Assembly: GCA_023480605.1 (NCBI GenBank)
Contig: JAMCWS010000063.1
Location: forward strand, 5,610 to 18,459
Source of the DNA: a bacterium
Lineage (GTDB): Bacteria; Sumerlaeota; Sumerlaeia; MVZB01
Length of the DNA: 12,850 bases
Direction: 5' to 3'
This document shows, in pieces, positions 1-6,870 of the stretch (its first letter is position 1; each line of letters begins with the position of its first letter). A program made the position numbers and the translations under genes. Below the pieces are notes generated by a model. That model did not search any database and was not told where the DNA came from. It saw only the letters and a list, made by a program, of their open reading frames with translations.

Positions 1-2276
1 TAAACATTGCGTTGCGGATCGCTCAGACGCTCCGACGCGAAGTCCATGTAAGACCACATCCACCGCCCGGCCAATTCGTGCTGGCGTTGGGCCTCATTGG
101 GGATCCGGAGTGTTTTCCGGAATCGCGGGTTATTAGCCACACGAGGCGGTGTGTGCATGGCGAGCAGCCGATTGCGCTCGTATTCATTGACCAGCAGGTG
201 GGTGTAGCCGGCCGCGGCGAGGAGGCGGCGCAGGTCTTCGGCCGCGTCATCGATAGACGCGGGAGCGGGCACGACCGCGCGCAGGTAGGGCAAGATGGGG
301 CTCGCGTCGAACACCGAGGCCGGGTCAACCGGGCGGCTGAAAGGATAGCGGCGCGCCTCGCTGACGGCCAAGATGCGCGAGCCGGCGGGGAGGGCGTCGG
401 CCGCTTCGAAGAGCCGGACGGTGAGGCCCAGGTTTTCACTCCAGAAATCCCGCACGCTGACGCGCCCGAACGCGCGCGGCGCATACCGGACCGCGCGGAC
501 GAGGGCCGTCAGGTCCAGCAGCCCGGGCATGGCGAGCAGGGCCGCCAGCGTCGCCACGCCGAGAACCGCCGCCGACCGGTATGCGACGCGGCGGGAGGGA
601 ACCCACCTGAAAATCAACCACTTGAGCCCCAATGCGGTGGTGACCAGGGCGGCCACCAGCATCGGGGCGAGGAAGCGGTCGGCGGCGAAGCGCAGCCGCC
701 CCCAGAGGAGCACCGCCGCCAGAATCCCGCCGCCCAGCCAGCCGAGGAGGGCCAGGTCGTCATCCAAACGGCCCCGCAGTGGGGTCACGCGGCCGGGAGC
801 GTGAGAGATGGCGGGATTTCCCCGGATCAGCCACCGAATCGCCACCGCAAGCCAGACGCCGCCCGCCACCAACAGCGCCGCCTCGATCAACGGCGTTCCC
901 GGAAAACCGATCGTCAGCCGTCGGCCAAGGTTCGCCCAGTAGGCGCCCGAGCCGAACGCCAGCGGCCCGTGCGCCTGGATGAGGAATGCGAGTTGCGGCG
1001 GCCCCCACTGCGGGTTGGGGAAATAGTCGGCCAGGAAGGGCGCGAAGGGATTGCGACGCACGTGCCACAACCAGACGCCCCACGGCAGCCACGCGACCGC
1101 CGCCGCCAGGCCACACGCGGCGGCCGCCAGCATCCCCCCGCGCAGGCGGGCGCGGACGCCCCCCCCGCCGATGCGGCGCAGGCCCAGTCCGAAAGCGCAC
1201 AAGAGCAGGGGCAGGGCCACCGTGCCGGCATGAGTCCACTTGGCCCCCACCGCACCGCCGGCCAAGAGGCCCATCAGGAGCCCCGCCCTCCAGGGGATGG
1301 CGGAGGCGCCACCCGCTCGCGCTCCATTCCCCCCGGCTTCCCAGGCCGCCAGCCAGACGTTAAGGCCCGCCGCCAGCATCACCAGGCCGGTCCAGTCGGT
1401 CAACCGGTCGAGTTCCAGCCTGACGGCGATCGGATGGACAAGCAGCAGGACGATCAGCCACGGACGCCACGGGCGCGGTGCGCGCAGGCGAACCAACAAG
1501 CGCGCCAGCAGGAGCACGCCCAGCGCGACCAGGAACCATTGGAGCATCCCCGGCGCCTGGCCCCACGGCGTTCCCTCGACGGCCGCGGCCAGCGTGTAAA
1601 GCATTTCGGTCGCGATCGGCTGGGCTGTATAAAAAACATGCGGGATCGGTTCGACGCGCCTCGCCGCAAAGATGTGCGGCACAATTCCCAGGTGATATTC
1701 CAGCACATCGTAATTGAGCGGCGGGCAGACGGCGGGCAGAAGCAGAAGCAAAAGCACGAAACCCGCCGCCGCCCATCCCAGGAGGCGGAGAACTAAGGCC
1801 GTAGGCCGGAAGCCGAAGGCTGGAGGTCGGGATATGCTTTTTTCATTATCGTTATCGTTACCGTAATCGTGCTCGTGCTCGTAATCGCAATCGTAATCGA
1901 TTTTCCCCCGCCCCCCATCGCCCTGCCGCCCGTTGCGCAGCGCCCGGGCCGCCGATGCCGCCAACGCGCCCCAGCCTGCCAAGGCCGGTAACCACCAGGG
2001 AAAACGAAACAGAAGCCCGCGCGCCTGTCCCAACCCCAGCACGGCCAGCGCGGTCACCGCCAGGCCAGCGGCGGCGCGCCCGAGCCAGAGATCAACGAAT
2101 CCCCCAACACCTCGGCCCCATTGGCTGCGGGCGGGAATGATCAGCCAGCCCAACGCCAGCGCCACCCCCACGACGGCCAGCGCCCCCCACCAGGCGCCGC
2201 CAGCCAACAACGGCGCTCCTCCGCCGGGCGCGAACGGCGTCGCTTCGAAAGCGGGAGTTGTCGCCGTCGAAGTCAT
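1..2276 (-). CDS. GT39/ArnT-like polytopic membrane glycosyltransferase (3' end at window edge)
   Basis: The minus-strand frame from the ATG at 2276 stays open to the window edge, giving 758 codons plus a last partial codon TA, which could be the start of a stop. Many hydrophobic helices are visible: about residues 28-47, 68-84, 92-111 and 164-184, then more. The first large loop contains NYDVLEYHL (about 188-196) and then an HVFYTAQPIATEML stretch; this matches the acidic-residue loop of the PMT_2/RgtA-like (GT-C) superfamily, which transfers sugars from polyprenyl-phosphate donors on the outer face of the membrane. Three helices precede that loop, so the N-terminus is extended compared with simple ArnT. 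The C-terminal third is soluble. AAGGA lies about 11 bases before the ATG. Residues 125-160 are encoded by short tandem repeats. It follows the lipoprotein gene after 64 bp, probably as one transcript. The superfamily is fairly secure; donor and acceptor are unknown. Confidence 0.8.
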   Translation of the reverse strand, partial: MTSTATTPAFEATPFAPGGGAPLLAGGAWWGALAVVGVALALGWLIIPARSQWGRGVGGFVDLWLGRAAAGLAVTALAVLGLGQARGLLFRFPWWLPALAGWGALAASAARALRNGRQGDGGRGKIDYDCDYEHEHDYGNDNDNEKSISRPPAFGFRPTALVLRLLGWAAAGFVLLLLLLPAVCPPLNYDVLEYHLGIVPHIFAARRVEPIPHVFYTAQPIATEMLYTLAAAVEGTPWGQAPGMLQWFLVALGVLLLARLLVRLRAPRPWRPWLIVLLLVHPIAVRLELDRLTDWTGLVMLAAGLNVWLAAWEAGGNGARAGGASAIPWRAGLLMGLLAGGAVGAKWTHAGTVALPLLLCAFGLGLRRIGGGGVRARLRGGMLAAAACGLAAAVAWLPWGVWLWHVRRNPFAPFLADYFPNPQWGPPQLAFLIQAHGPLAFGSGAYWANLGRRLTIGFPGTPLIEAALLVAGGVWLAVAIRWLIRGNPAISHAPGRVTPLRGRLDDDLALLGWLGGGILAAVLLWGRLRFAADRFLAPMLVAALVTTALGLKWLIFRWVPSRRVAYRSAAVLGVATLAALLAMPGLLDLTALVRAVRYAPRAFGRVSVRDFWSENLGLTVRLFEAADALPAGSRILAVSEARRYPFSRPVDPASVFDASPILPYLRAVVPAPASIDDAAEDLRRLLAAAGYTHLLVNEYERNRLLAMHTPPRVANNPRFRKTLRIPNEAQRQHELAGRWMWSYMDFASERLSDPQRNV
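1797..1831. repeat. Degenerate heptamer tandem repeat inside the glycosyltransferase gene
   Basis: Five consecutive 7-base units read on the plus strand as GGCCGTA, GGCCGGA, AGCCGAA, GGCTGGA and GGTCGGG. They sit in frame inside the minus-strand glycosyltransferase gene and encode about residues 149-160 (RPPAFGFRPTA region). The block is immediately followed by the hexamer array. I infer that it is a copy of a dispersed repeat and not part of the ancestral gene. Confidence 0.7.
1844..1903. repeat. Degenerate hexamer tandem repeat (CGTNNT type) inside the glycosyltransferase gene
   Basis: Ten 6-base units run head to tail on the plus strand: CATTAT, CGTTAT, CGTTAC, CGTAAT, CGTGCT, CGTGCT, CGTAAT, CGCAAT, CGTAAT, CGATTT. 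On the minus strand they encode an alternating acidic/aromatic/Asn/His linker, IDYDCDYEHEHDYGNDNDNE (about residues 126-145), between the third and fourth predicted membrane helices. The length is a multiple of three and the frame is kept. The AT-rich units stand out from the GC-rich surroundings. Confidence 0.8.
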
Positions 2277-2340
2277 CGGCCCGGTTTCCTTTGCGAGTCC
2301 AGCGGCAACCTGACGCGCCGCCCGTCCGAACGGCCGGTGG

Positions 2341-3216
2341 TTAACGCGGTGCGCCCGGGGCCGCCGCGGGGGCGTCGGGCCGGGGGACGATCGCGCGCGG
2401 CACGCGGGGGACGGCCTGCATCGTGGGGGTTTCGCCGGCCGGGGTGGGCGGGCCGTTTGCCCCGACGGGGGCGAAGGCGGACCCGGCGGGGCCGGGAATT
2501 GAATTGGGCCGGTAGAGCGGCCGTGTGGCCCAACTCGGGCGGGGCGCTTCGCTCACGCCGGCGATCCCGCGCAGGGCGGCATCCATGTCCTTGGCCGCGT
2601 TGAACAGGTCCTCGGCGATGAGCGCCGGGCCGTTGTAAACTTTCACGCCGAAACCCATCAGCGACGGGCCGCCCGGATGAATGCGGGCGTCGGCCAGCGC
2701 GAAGAGGGTCTGGTTGGTGCGCGTGTCGATGAGGGCCGCCTCCCATTGCATCCGGGTCGAGCCGAAACCGAAACCCAGGATGCCGCGCAGCAGGCCGCTT
2801 CCCTCGTTCCATTCCGTCACGGCCGCCTTGAGGATATAATCGGGATGGGCCATCAGCGAGGTGTCGCTGGCGGCGGCGACATCGCGAAAGACGGCCGATT
2901 GCCAGACCAGGTCGGCCAGGGTCCGCTCGTAGTCCAGCCACCATTCGGGCCATTTGGCCTTCATTTTCTTACTGATTTTCGCATTCTCGAGATCGATCGT
3001 GTGGGTCGGATCCTCGACGTAGACCAGCAGGCTTCCGCCCCGCAGCCGGGCGGCGTCGGGCGCCATGTAGACGTAGTCCAGCCGGATGGCCGGGTCGTGG
3101 TGCAGTTGGAAGGAGCCCTTGAGGTAACGGGCCGTAGTTACGCGGCCGCAGCCCAGCGCGGTGAACGCCAGGGGGAGGCACAGGAGAAGGAGACGGTTAG
3201 TCGGGCGCAAAGTCAT
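2341..3216 (-). CDS. Predicted lipoprotein of unknown function (DUF4410/DUF3313-like)
   Basis: A 291-residue protein with a type II signal peptide: a basic start (MTLRPTNR), a hydrophobic core, and a lipobox ending ALGC at Cys23. It is therefore expected to be lipidated and anchored in the membrane, probably the outer membrane. The body (about 25-225) has alternating strands and a section around 140-170 (GILGFGFGSTRMQWEAALID) that resembles small lipoproteins with the DUF4410 or DUF3313 pattern; I recall this only by pattern and rate it weak. The last 60 residues are rich in Pro, Ala and Gly and look disordered. The start is chosen because it opens the signal peptide directly; AAAGG lies only 3 bases before the ATG, an unusually short spacing. 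It is followed after 64 bp by the membrane glycosyltransferase, which suggests a shared role at the envelope. No enzymatic motif is visible. Confidence 0.75.
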   Translation of the reverse strand: MTLRPTNRLLLLCLPLAFTALGCGRVTTARYLKGSFQLHHDPAIRLDYVYMAPDAARLRGGSLLVYVEDPTHTIDLENAKISKKMKAKWPEWWLDYERTLADLVWQSAVFRDVAAASDTSLMAHPDYILKAAVTEWNEGSGLLRGILGFGFGSTRMQWEAALIDTRTNQTLFALADARIHPGGPSLMGFGVKVYNGPALIAEDLFNAAKDMDAALRGIAGVSEAPRPSWATRPLYRPNSIPGPAGSAFAPVGANGPPTPAGETPTMQAVPRVPRAIVPRPDAPAAAPGAPR

Positions 3217-3231
3217 CCACCTTTATTATCC

Positions 3232-3259
3232 GCGGCCGTAAGCGGCCGGTAGGCGGCCG
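3232..3259. repeat. Three spaced GCGGCCG units upstream of the lipoprotein gene
   Basis: GCGGCCG occurs at 3232-3238, 3242-3248 and 3253-3259, separated by 3 and 4 bases. Each unit contains the palindrome CGGCCG. It lies 15-45 bp upstream of the lipoprotein start. It could be an operator-like cluster or chance in GC-rich DNA; nothing further supports a function. The rest of 3217-3429 holds no gene that I can support. Confidence 0.35.
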
Positions 3260-3429
3260 ATTCCTCATCAATTCAACAAAATCCGCCGCATGAGGCAAAG
3301 GAAAAACGCCCCGGCCGGTCGTAGGCGCCGCGCCCGGACACGCCGCGCTCGTCTCACGATCGGCGTGCTCGCGCGTTTTTTGATGCTATTCCCGATTCTA
3401 TATCGTAGATAATCGTTTTGGAGTTTCGT

Positions 3430-3538
3430 ATGATAGCTCCGCCTATCGTCAGAAGCCCGGGGAGTGCGTGACCGGGCTGGCACAACCGCCGGTCGCGCGA
3501 AATCGTCGTTGGAACCCCCGGCGCAAGCGAGGAAAGGA
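3430..3538 (+). promoter_or_regulatory. Possible structured 5' leader and Shine-Dalgarno of the PRPP synthase gene
   Basis: Three stem-loops follow one another before the start codon. Hairpin 1 is GATAG/CTATC (3432-3436 with 3443-3447, extendable by two pairs). Hairpin 2 is AGCCCGG/CCGGGCT (3454-3460 with 3472-3478). Hairpin 3 is CGCCGG/CCGGCG (3487-3492 with 3518-3523). Then comes the purine block AGGAAAGGA (3530-3538), ending 10 bases before the ATG at 3549. It matches no riboswitch class that I can recognise. An AT-rich stretch around 3376-3413 with GATAAT at 3408-3413 could hold the promoter, but no convincing -35 is visible. Confidence 0.35.
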
Positions 3539-3548
3539 CTGCATACCC

Positions 3549-4754
3549 ATGATCGTCGACGGAAAATCGGTCATAATCGTCGGCACCCAGTCGGATGACC
3601 CGTTTGCCATCGATATCGGCGCCTTCTGTCAGCAACCCGAGGATATCGCGGACCTGCTATCGCTCAAGACCTTCGCCAACAGTGAGTTTTGCCCGCGTTT
3701 CATCAGCGATGAGAAAGACTTGAGCGACATCGGTTGGAAACTGCGCGGTTCGACCGTTGTCGTCGTCTCCACGGCCAACAATACCCTCTCGCGCAACGAA
3801 CTGACCTGGCGGACAATGCTCGTGACCCGCGCGGCCAAGGACAATGGCGCCGACCGGGTCGTGCTGGTCGAACCCGACCTGTTCTTCAGCGCCCAGGACC
3901 GCGGCCCCCGGCCCGAGCATGGCAACCCGGAATTCGAGCGCACGATCACCGACTATAAGAAATTCGACGGCCAGCCCTTTACGAGCCTCTTTTATGCCCA
4001 GGCGTTGGCGCTGGCCGGCGTCGACGCCGTCATCACCGTCCACAACCACTCGACCACCGTCCAGAAACTCTGCCGCGACCTGATGATCGGCGGCCTTCTG
4101 AACCTGAACCCCGCCGAGGTTTTCGCCGATTACATCCGCACCTCCGACGTGACCCCCAGCCTGCACAACGGCCAGGGCCTGCTGGTCTGCGCCCCCGACT
4201 TCGGGGCCCGCAAGTTCGCCACCGAGGTCTACGCGCAATTGGCGATGCCGTCGGTCGGCCTGCTTTACATCGCCAAGGAGCGCAAGGGCGAGCGCGATGT
4301 CTCGAGCCTGATCGACGCCGATTCACCCAGCCCCGTCGAGGCCATCGCCGGCAAGGACGTCATCGTCTTCGACGACATGGTGCGTACGGGCAACACGATC
4401 CGCGAGTGCTGCCGCCTGCTCAAGGAGGCCGGCGCCGGGCGGGTCGTGTTCTTCGTGTCGCACTTCTACTCCTCGCCCGAAGTGCGCGAAAACCTTAACA
4501 GTCCCGTGCTCGACGAAATCGTCACCACCAACACCCTGCCCTGCATCCTCAACCGCGACATGCAGGGCCGGTTGCGCCGCAAGATGACCGTCCTCAAGCT
4601 GGAAAAATGGATCTCGCGTCACATCCTCGAGTTCCTGGGGCTGCCGGCCGATCATTTGGGCGCTCGGCTCTATTCGGTGGACATGTCGAGCAAGAATCCG
4701 CGGGCGGCGGCCCTCGCCGAGCGCCTGGTGCATCTGGACACCGGCACCCACTGA
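3549..4754 (+). CDS. prs: Ribose-phosphate pyrophosphokinase (PRPP synthase), long divergent form
   Basis: A 401-residue cytoplasmic enzyme predicted to make 5-phosphoribosyl 1-diphosphate from ribose 5-phosphate and ATP, for nucleotide, His and Trp synthesis. The clearest sign is the PRPP-binding loop VIVFDDMVRTGNTI (271-284), the type I phosphoribosyltransferase DDxxxTGxT motif. Other family landmarks are SRNELTWRTMLVTRAAKDNGADRVVLV (81-107), FTSLFYAQALALAGVDAVITVHNHS (144-168), and a flexible-loop-like KERKGERD (243-250). It is longer than the usual enzyme of about 315 residues, with an extended C-terminus. The usual RQDR of the ATP site reads AQDR (115-118), and the usual DLH reads HNH (165-167). 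The ATG at 3549 is chosen over the in-frame GTG at 3468 because AGGAAAGGA precedes it and the extra 27 residues are Arg/Pro-rich and unlike the family. It stands alone, divergent from the lipoprotein gene. Confidence 0.82.
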   Translation: MIVDGKSVIIVGTQSDDPFAIDIGAFCQQPEDIADLLSLKTFANSEFCPRFISDEKDLSDIGWKLRGSTVVVVSTANNTLSRNELTWRTMLVTRAAKDNGADRVVLVEPDLFFSAQDRGPRPEHGNPEFERTITDYKKFDGQPFTSLFYAQALALAGVDAVITVHNHSTTVQKLCRDLMIGGLLNLNPAEVFADYIRTSDVTPSLHNGQGLLVCAPDFGARKFATEVYAQLAMPSVGLLYIAKERKGERDVSSLIDADSPSPVEAIAGKDVIVFDDMVRTGNTIRECCRLLKEAGAGRVVFFVSHFYSSPEVRENLNSPVLDEIVTTNTLPCILNRDMQGRLRRKMTVLKLEKWISRHILEFLGLPADHLGARLYSVDMSSKNPRAAALAERLVHLDTGTH

Positions 4755-4875
4755 GGCCGGATCATCGGGGCGGAAAGGGCGCCTCCCAAACGCGCGGTCC
4801 ATGGGTTTGCGCCCGCCGATTTGCCGGATCCCCCGCATCGCCGCCAAGGCCAACGCATAACTCTAAAAACGGAAA

Positions 4876-5011
4876 TTCAGCCGCGAAATGACACGAAAAA
4901 CACGAGAAATCCTGAAGTTGAAATGGCCATTCCCCTCATCCTGACGGTGATAGGGTTCGCCACGGTATTGATCCGTATTTCGTGTGCTTTCGCGTGGTTT
5001 CGTGGCTAAAA
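4876..5011. repeat. MITE-like element with imperfect terminal inverted repeats
   Basis: The left arm (4876 to about 4912) begins TTCAGCCGCGAAATGACACG. The right arm (about 4973-5011), read on the opposite strand, begins TTTAGCCACGAAACCACGCG. The arms match at most positions with one small gap, and each is built of degenerate 8-9 base ACACGAAA units. They enclose about 60 bp without a credible gene. This fills most of the 300-bp spacer 4755-5054 between the PRPP synthase and glycosyltransferase genes. I see no target-site duplication with certainty. The rest of the spacer shows no clear terminator or promoter. Confidence 0.6.
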
Positions 5012-5054
5012 CCGCTTATCCCAGATAATCATCCAACTTCATCGACGATCAACC

Positions 5055-6575
5055 ATGACGGACCACACAATGACCGACAACAACCCGAGAAGGAACTTGG
5101 CGACCCTCCTGGTGTTTGGCCTGGTGGGGGTGATTCAATTCGCCTTCCTGACGCGCCACTCCCTCTGGAACAACGAATTCATCACGCTCAACGCGATCAA
5201 ACTCGACTACGGCCAGCTCATCGCCGAGCGGCTCAGGAACAACCACGTCCCCGGTTACTTCCTCGCCATCAAGGCGTGGACTTCCTTTTTCGGCACGGGG
5301 GAATTTGCCCTCCACTTTCCCTCGGCGGTCGTGACGATGGCCGGCATCGTGATGGTCTGGCGGTTGGGCCGTCACCTATACGGGCCGCGTGAGGGGTTGC
5401 TCACGCTGGCGCTGGCCGGGCTGTGCCAGATCCACGTGCAACTGGGCAGCGACGCGCGGATGTATGGCTGGTTGTTTTGCGCCGCCGCACTGGCCCTGTG
5501 GGCGTTTGTCCGCTACGTCGACGAAGGCGGCGGCCGCCACCTGGCTTTTCTGTTCGGCGCCGGTTTGTTCGGGTTGGCGGTGCAACTGGTTTACGTCTTT
5601 CTCCCCCTGGCCTTGCTGGCGTGGTGGCTGGCGGCCCGGCGGCGACAGAAGGCCGATCCGACGGCGGCGGGACGTTGGCGGCGCGGGCTGCTGGCCGCCT
5701 TTGCGCCGTTCCTCTTCCTGGCGCCGCTGATCGTCTGGTGGGCGACGGTCGAAAACAAGGTCGGCCATTCGCCGTGGCGTTCGCCCGAAATGATGGGGGC
5801 ATTGCGCCAGGTGATACCAATCTTCATGGGCGAACACGATTACGTCAACGGCCGGTCCGACCTCGACATCACCAAGTATTTTAACGTCGCGCTGGTGCTG
5901 CTCTGCTTCGTCCTGACGTTGGTCCGCCGCCGCGGCGACGCGCCGACCGGCGCCTCTCGGCCGGACCGCCACGACGGCCTGCTCTGGACCGTCTGCCTGC
6001 TGCCGGCGATCCTGATCGGACTGGCCAGCATGAAATCCGACAAGCAATTCGAAAACTCCTGGCGTTACTACGTCACCGGCGCCGCCGCGGCGCCGCTGCT
6101 GCTCACCAGCGCTCACCAGCGACTGCGCGACGCGTGGCGCCGACCCCGGCTGGCGGCACTGTGGGCCGTTCTGACCGTCGGCGTCATGGCCGTCAACACG
6201 GCTGGTTTCATCATCGCCCCCGGACCGGGCCTGCGCGAAGCGGCCGCTTACATCGCCACGCACAAGCAGCCGGGCGACATCTTCGTCTCCGCGCGCAAGA
6301 AAAGCCGCAACGCGGCCTTCATCTATTATGGTGCGCTCGACCGTGAACCGATCGAACGGCCGCCCGCGATCGAGAGCGCCCCCCAGATCCAGGCGTGGTT
6401 GCGCCAGGTTTGCGCCGGCGGCCGGCGCTTGTGGGTCATTTATTACGAAGGCCCCGACAAGGGATTCGCCCGGGCCATCCGTCAATCCCCCGAGACGTTC
6501 ATCTCCGAAGGCAAGGTCCACAAGGTGGGCGACACCACCGTGGAAGTTTATCGGATCGCCGACGCGAAGCCATGA
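5055..6575 (+). CDS. GT39-family polytopic membrane glycosyltransferase
   Basis: A 506-residue integral membrane protein. A first helix (about 16-34) is followed by a loop with LWNNEF (37-42) and a NNHVPGYFLAIKAW segment, then SDARMYG (132-138) at a helix boundary, then about eight more hydrophobic segments and a soluble C-terminal domain of some 110 residues. This is the PMT_2/GT39 layout: GT-C enzymes that use polyprenyl-phosphate sugars to modify lipids or proteins outside the cytoplasmic membrane. The conserved first-loop Asp-Glu pair appears as Asn40-Glu41, so one acidic residue of the motif is missing. A second ATG lies five codons in; no Shine-Dalgarno clearly separates the two starts. 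It differs greatly from the larger minus-strand glycosyltransferase in length and layout, so the two are not simple duplicates. Substrate unknown. A strong hairpin lies 13 bases after the stop. Confidence 0.85.
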   Translation: MTDHTMTDNNPRRNLATLLVFGLVGVIQFAFLTRHSLWNNEFITLNAIKLDYGQLIAERLRNNHVPGYFLAIKAWTSFFGTGEFALHFPSAVVTMAGIVMVWRLGRHLYGPREGLLTLALAGLCQIHVQLGSDARMYGWLFCAAALALWAFVRYVDEGGGRHLAFLFGAGLFGLAVQLVYVFLPLALLAWWLAARRRQKADPTAAGRWRRGLLAAFAPFLFLAPLIVWWATVENKVGHSPWRSPEMMGALRQVIPIFMGEHDYVNGRSDLDITKYFNVALVLLCFVLTLVRRRGDAPTGASRPDRHDGLLWTVCLLPAILIGLASMKSDKQFENSWRYYVTGAAAAPLLLTSAHQRLRDAWRRPRLAALWAVLTVGVMAVNTAGFIIAPGPGLREAAAYIATHKQPGDIFVSARKKSRNAAFIYYGALDREPIERPPAIESAPQIQAWLRQVCAGGRRLWVIYYEGPDKGFARAIRQSPETFISEGKVHKVGDTTVEVYRIADAKP

Positions 6576-6588
6576 GGTCACCCAGCGA

Positions 6589-6621
6589 GCGGCCGGAACC
6601 AAGCGCGTTGGTTCCGGCCGC
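6589..6621 (+). terminator. Perfect 14-bp hairpin after the glycosyltransferase gene
   Basis: The arms GCGGCCGGAACCAA (6589-6602) and TTGGTTCCGGCCGC (6608-6621) are exact reverse complements around the loop GCGCG. It starts 13 bases after the stop of the plus-strand gene, in a convergent spacer. No T-tract follows, so it is not a textbook intrinsic terminator; it could end or protect transcripts from either side. Confidence 0.55.
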
Positions 6622-6720
6622 CGTCGGCAATACCACATCCAGCGAAGGCGCCTCGGTCAGTTCATCTGGCAGCCTGCGCGGCGCTGTCCCTAGGCGGCTC
6701 TTACCCGTCCATTATCGCAA

Positions 6721-6777
6721 GGTCCGCCACAGGACCAGCGCCCGAAAACAAACTGGAATATGCGCTTGCGTAAGCGC
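6721..6777. other. Two small stem-loops in the convergent spacer
   Basis: GGTCC/GGACC pairs across a 6-base loop (6721-6736), and GCGCTT/AAGCGC pairs across the loop GCGT (6762-6777). They lie between the two convergent genes, in the 295-bp spacer 6576-6870, which holds no gene that I can support. Confidence 0.35.
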
Positions 6778-6821
6778 CTCGGCGTGATGGAAGACCGGCC
6801 GCTCGGTTACCCGTGCCAAGC

Positions 6822-6848
6822 GACTCCGCGTCGGCCCGCTCCGGAGTC
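6822..6848 (-). terminator. Possible terminator hairpin after the symporter gene
   Basis: On the minus strand, GACTCCG (6848-6842) pairs with CGGAGTC (6828-6822) across 13 bases, starting 22 bases after the symporter stop codon. No T-tract follows. The position at the end of the probable sulfatase-hydrolase-symporter operon is the main argument. Confidence 0.35.
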
Positions 6849-6870
6849 TCGCATCTCTGTCTCATCAAGT

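Noticed and set aside
12..1796. Long plus-strand open frame (594 codons)
   Set aside because: It is the antisense of the glycosyltransferase gene; its product is Arg/Gln/Gly/His-rich without domains, while the minus frame gives membrane helices and a family motif.
3268..3483. Small minus-strand frame in the divergent spacer
   Set aside because: Arg-rich product, no domain, no Shine-Dalgarno, and it overlaps the probable promoter/leader of the PRPP synthase gene.
3468..3548. GTG start 27 codons upstream of the PRPP synthase ATG
   Set aside because: The extension is Arg/Pro-rich, overlaps leader hairpins and lacks a Shine-Dalgarno, whereas the ATG at 3549 has a strong one.
4821..5009. Small plus-strand frame of 62 codons with a hydrophobic segment
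   Set aside because: It coincides with the inverted-repeat element and has no Shine-Dalgarno; the sequence is better explained by the repeat.
5376..6638. Minus-strand open frame of 420 codons
   Set aside because: Antisense of the plus-strand GT39 gene, with low-complexity Gln/Arg/Gly composition typical of a GC-rich shadow frame.
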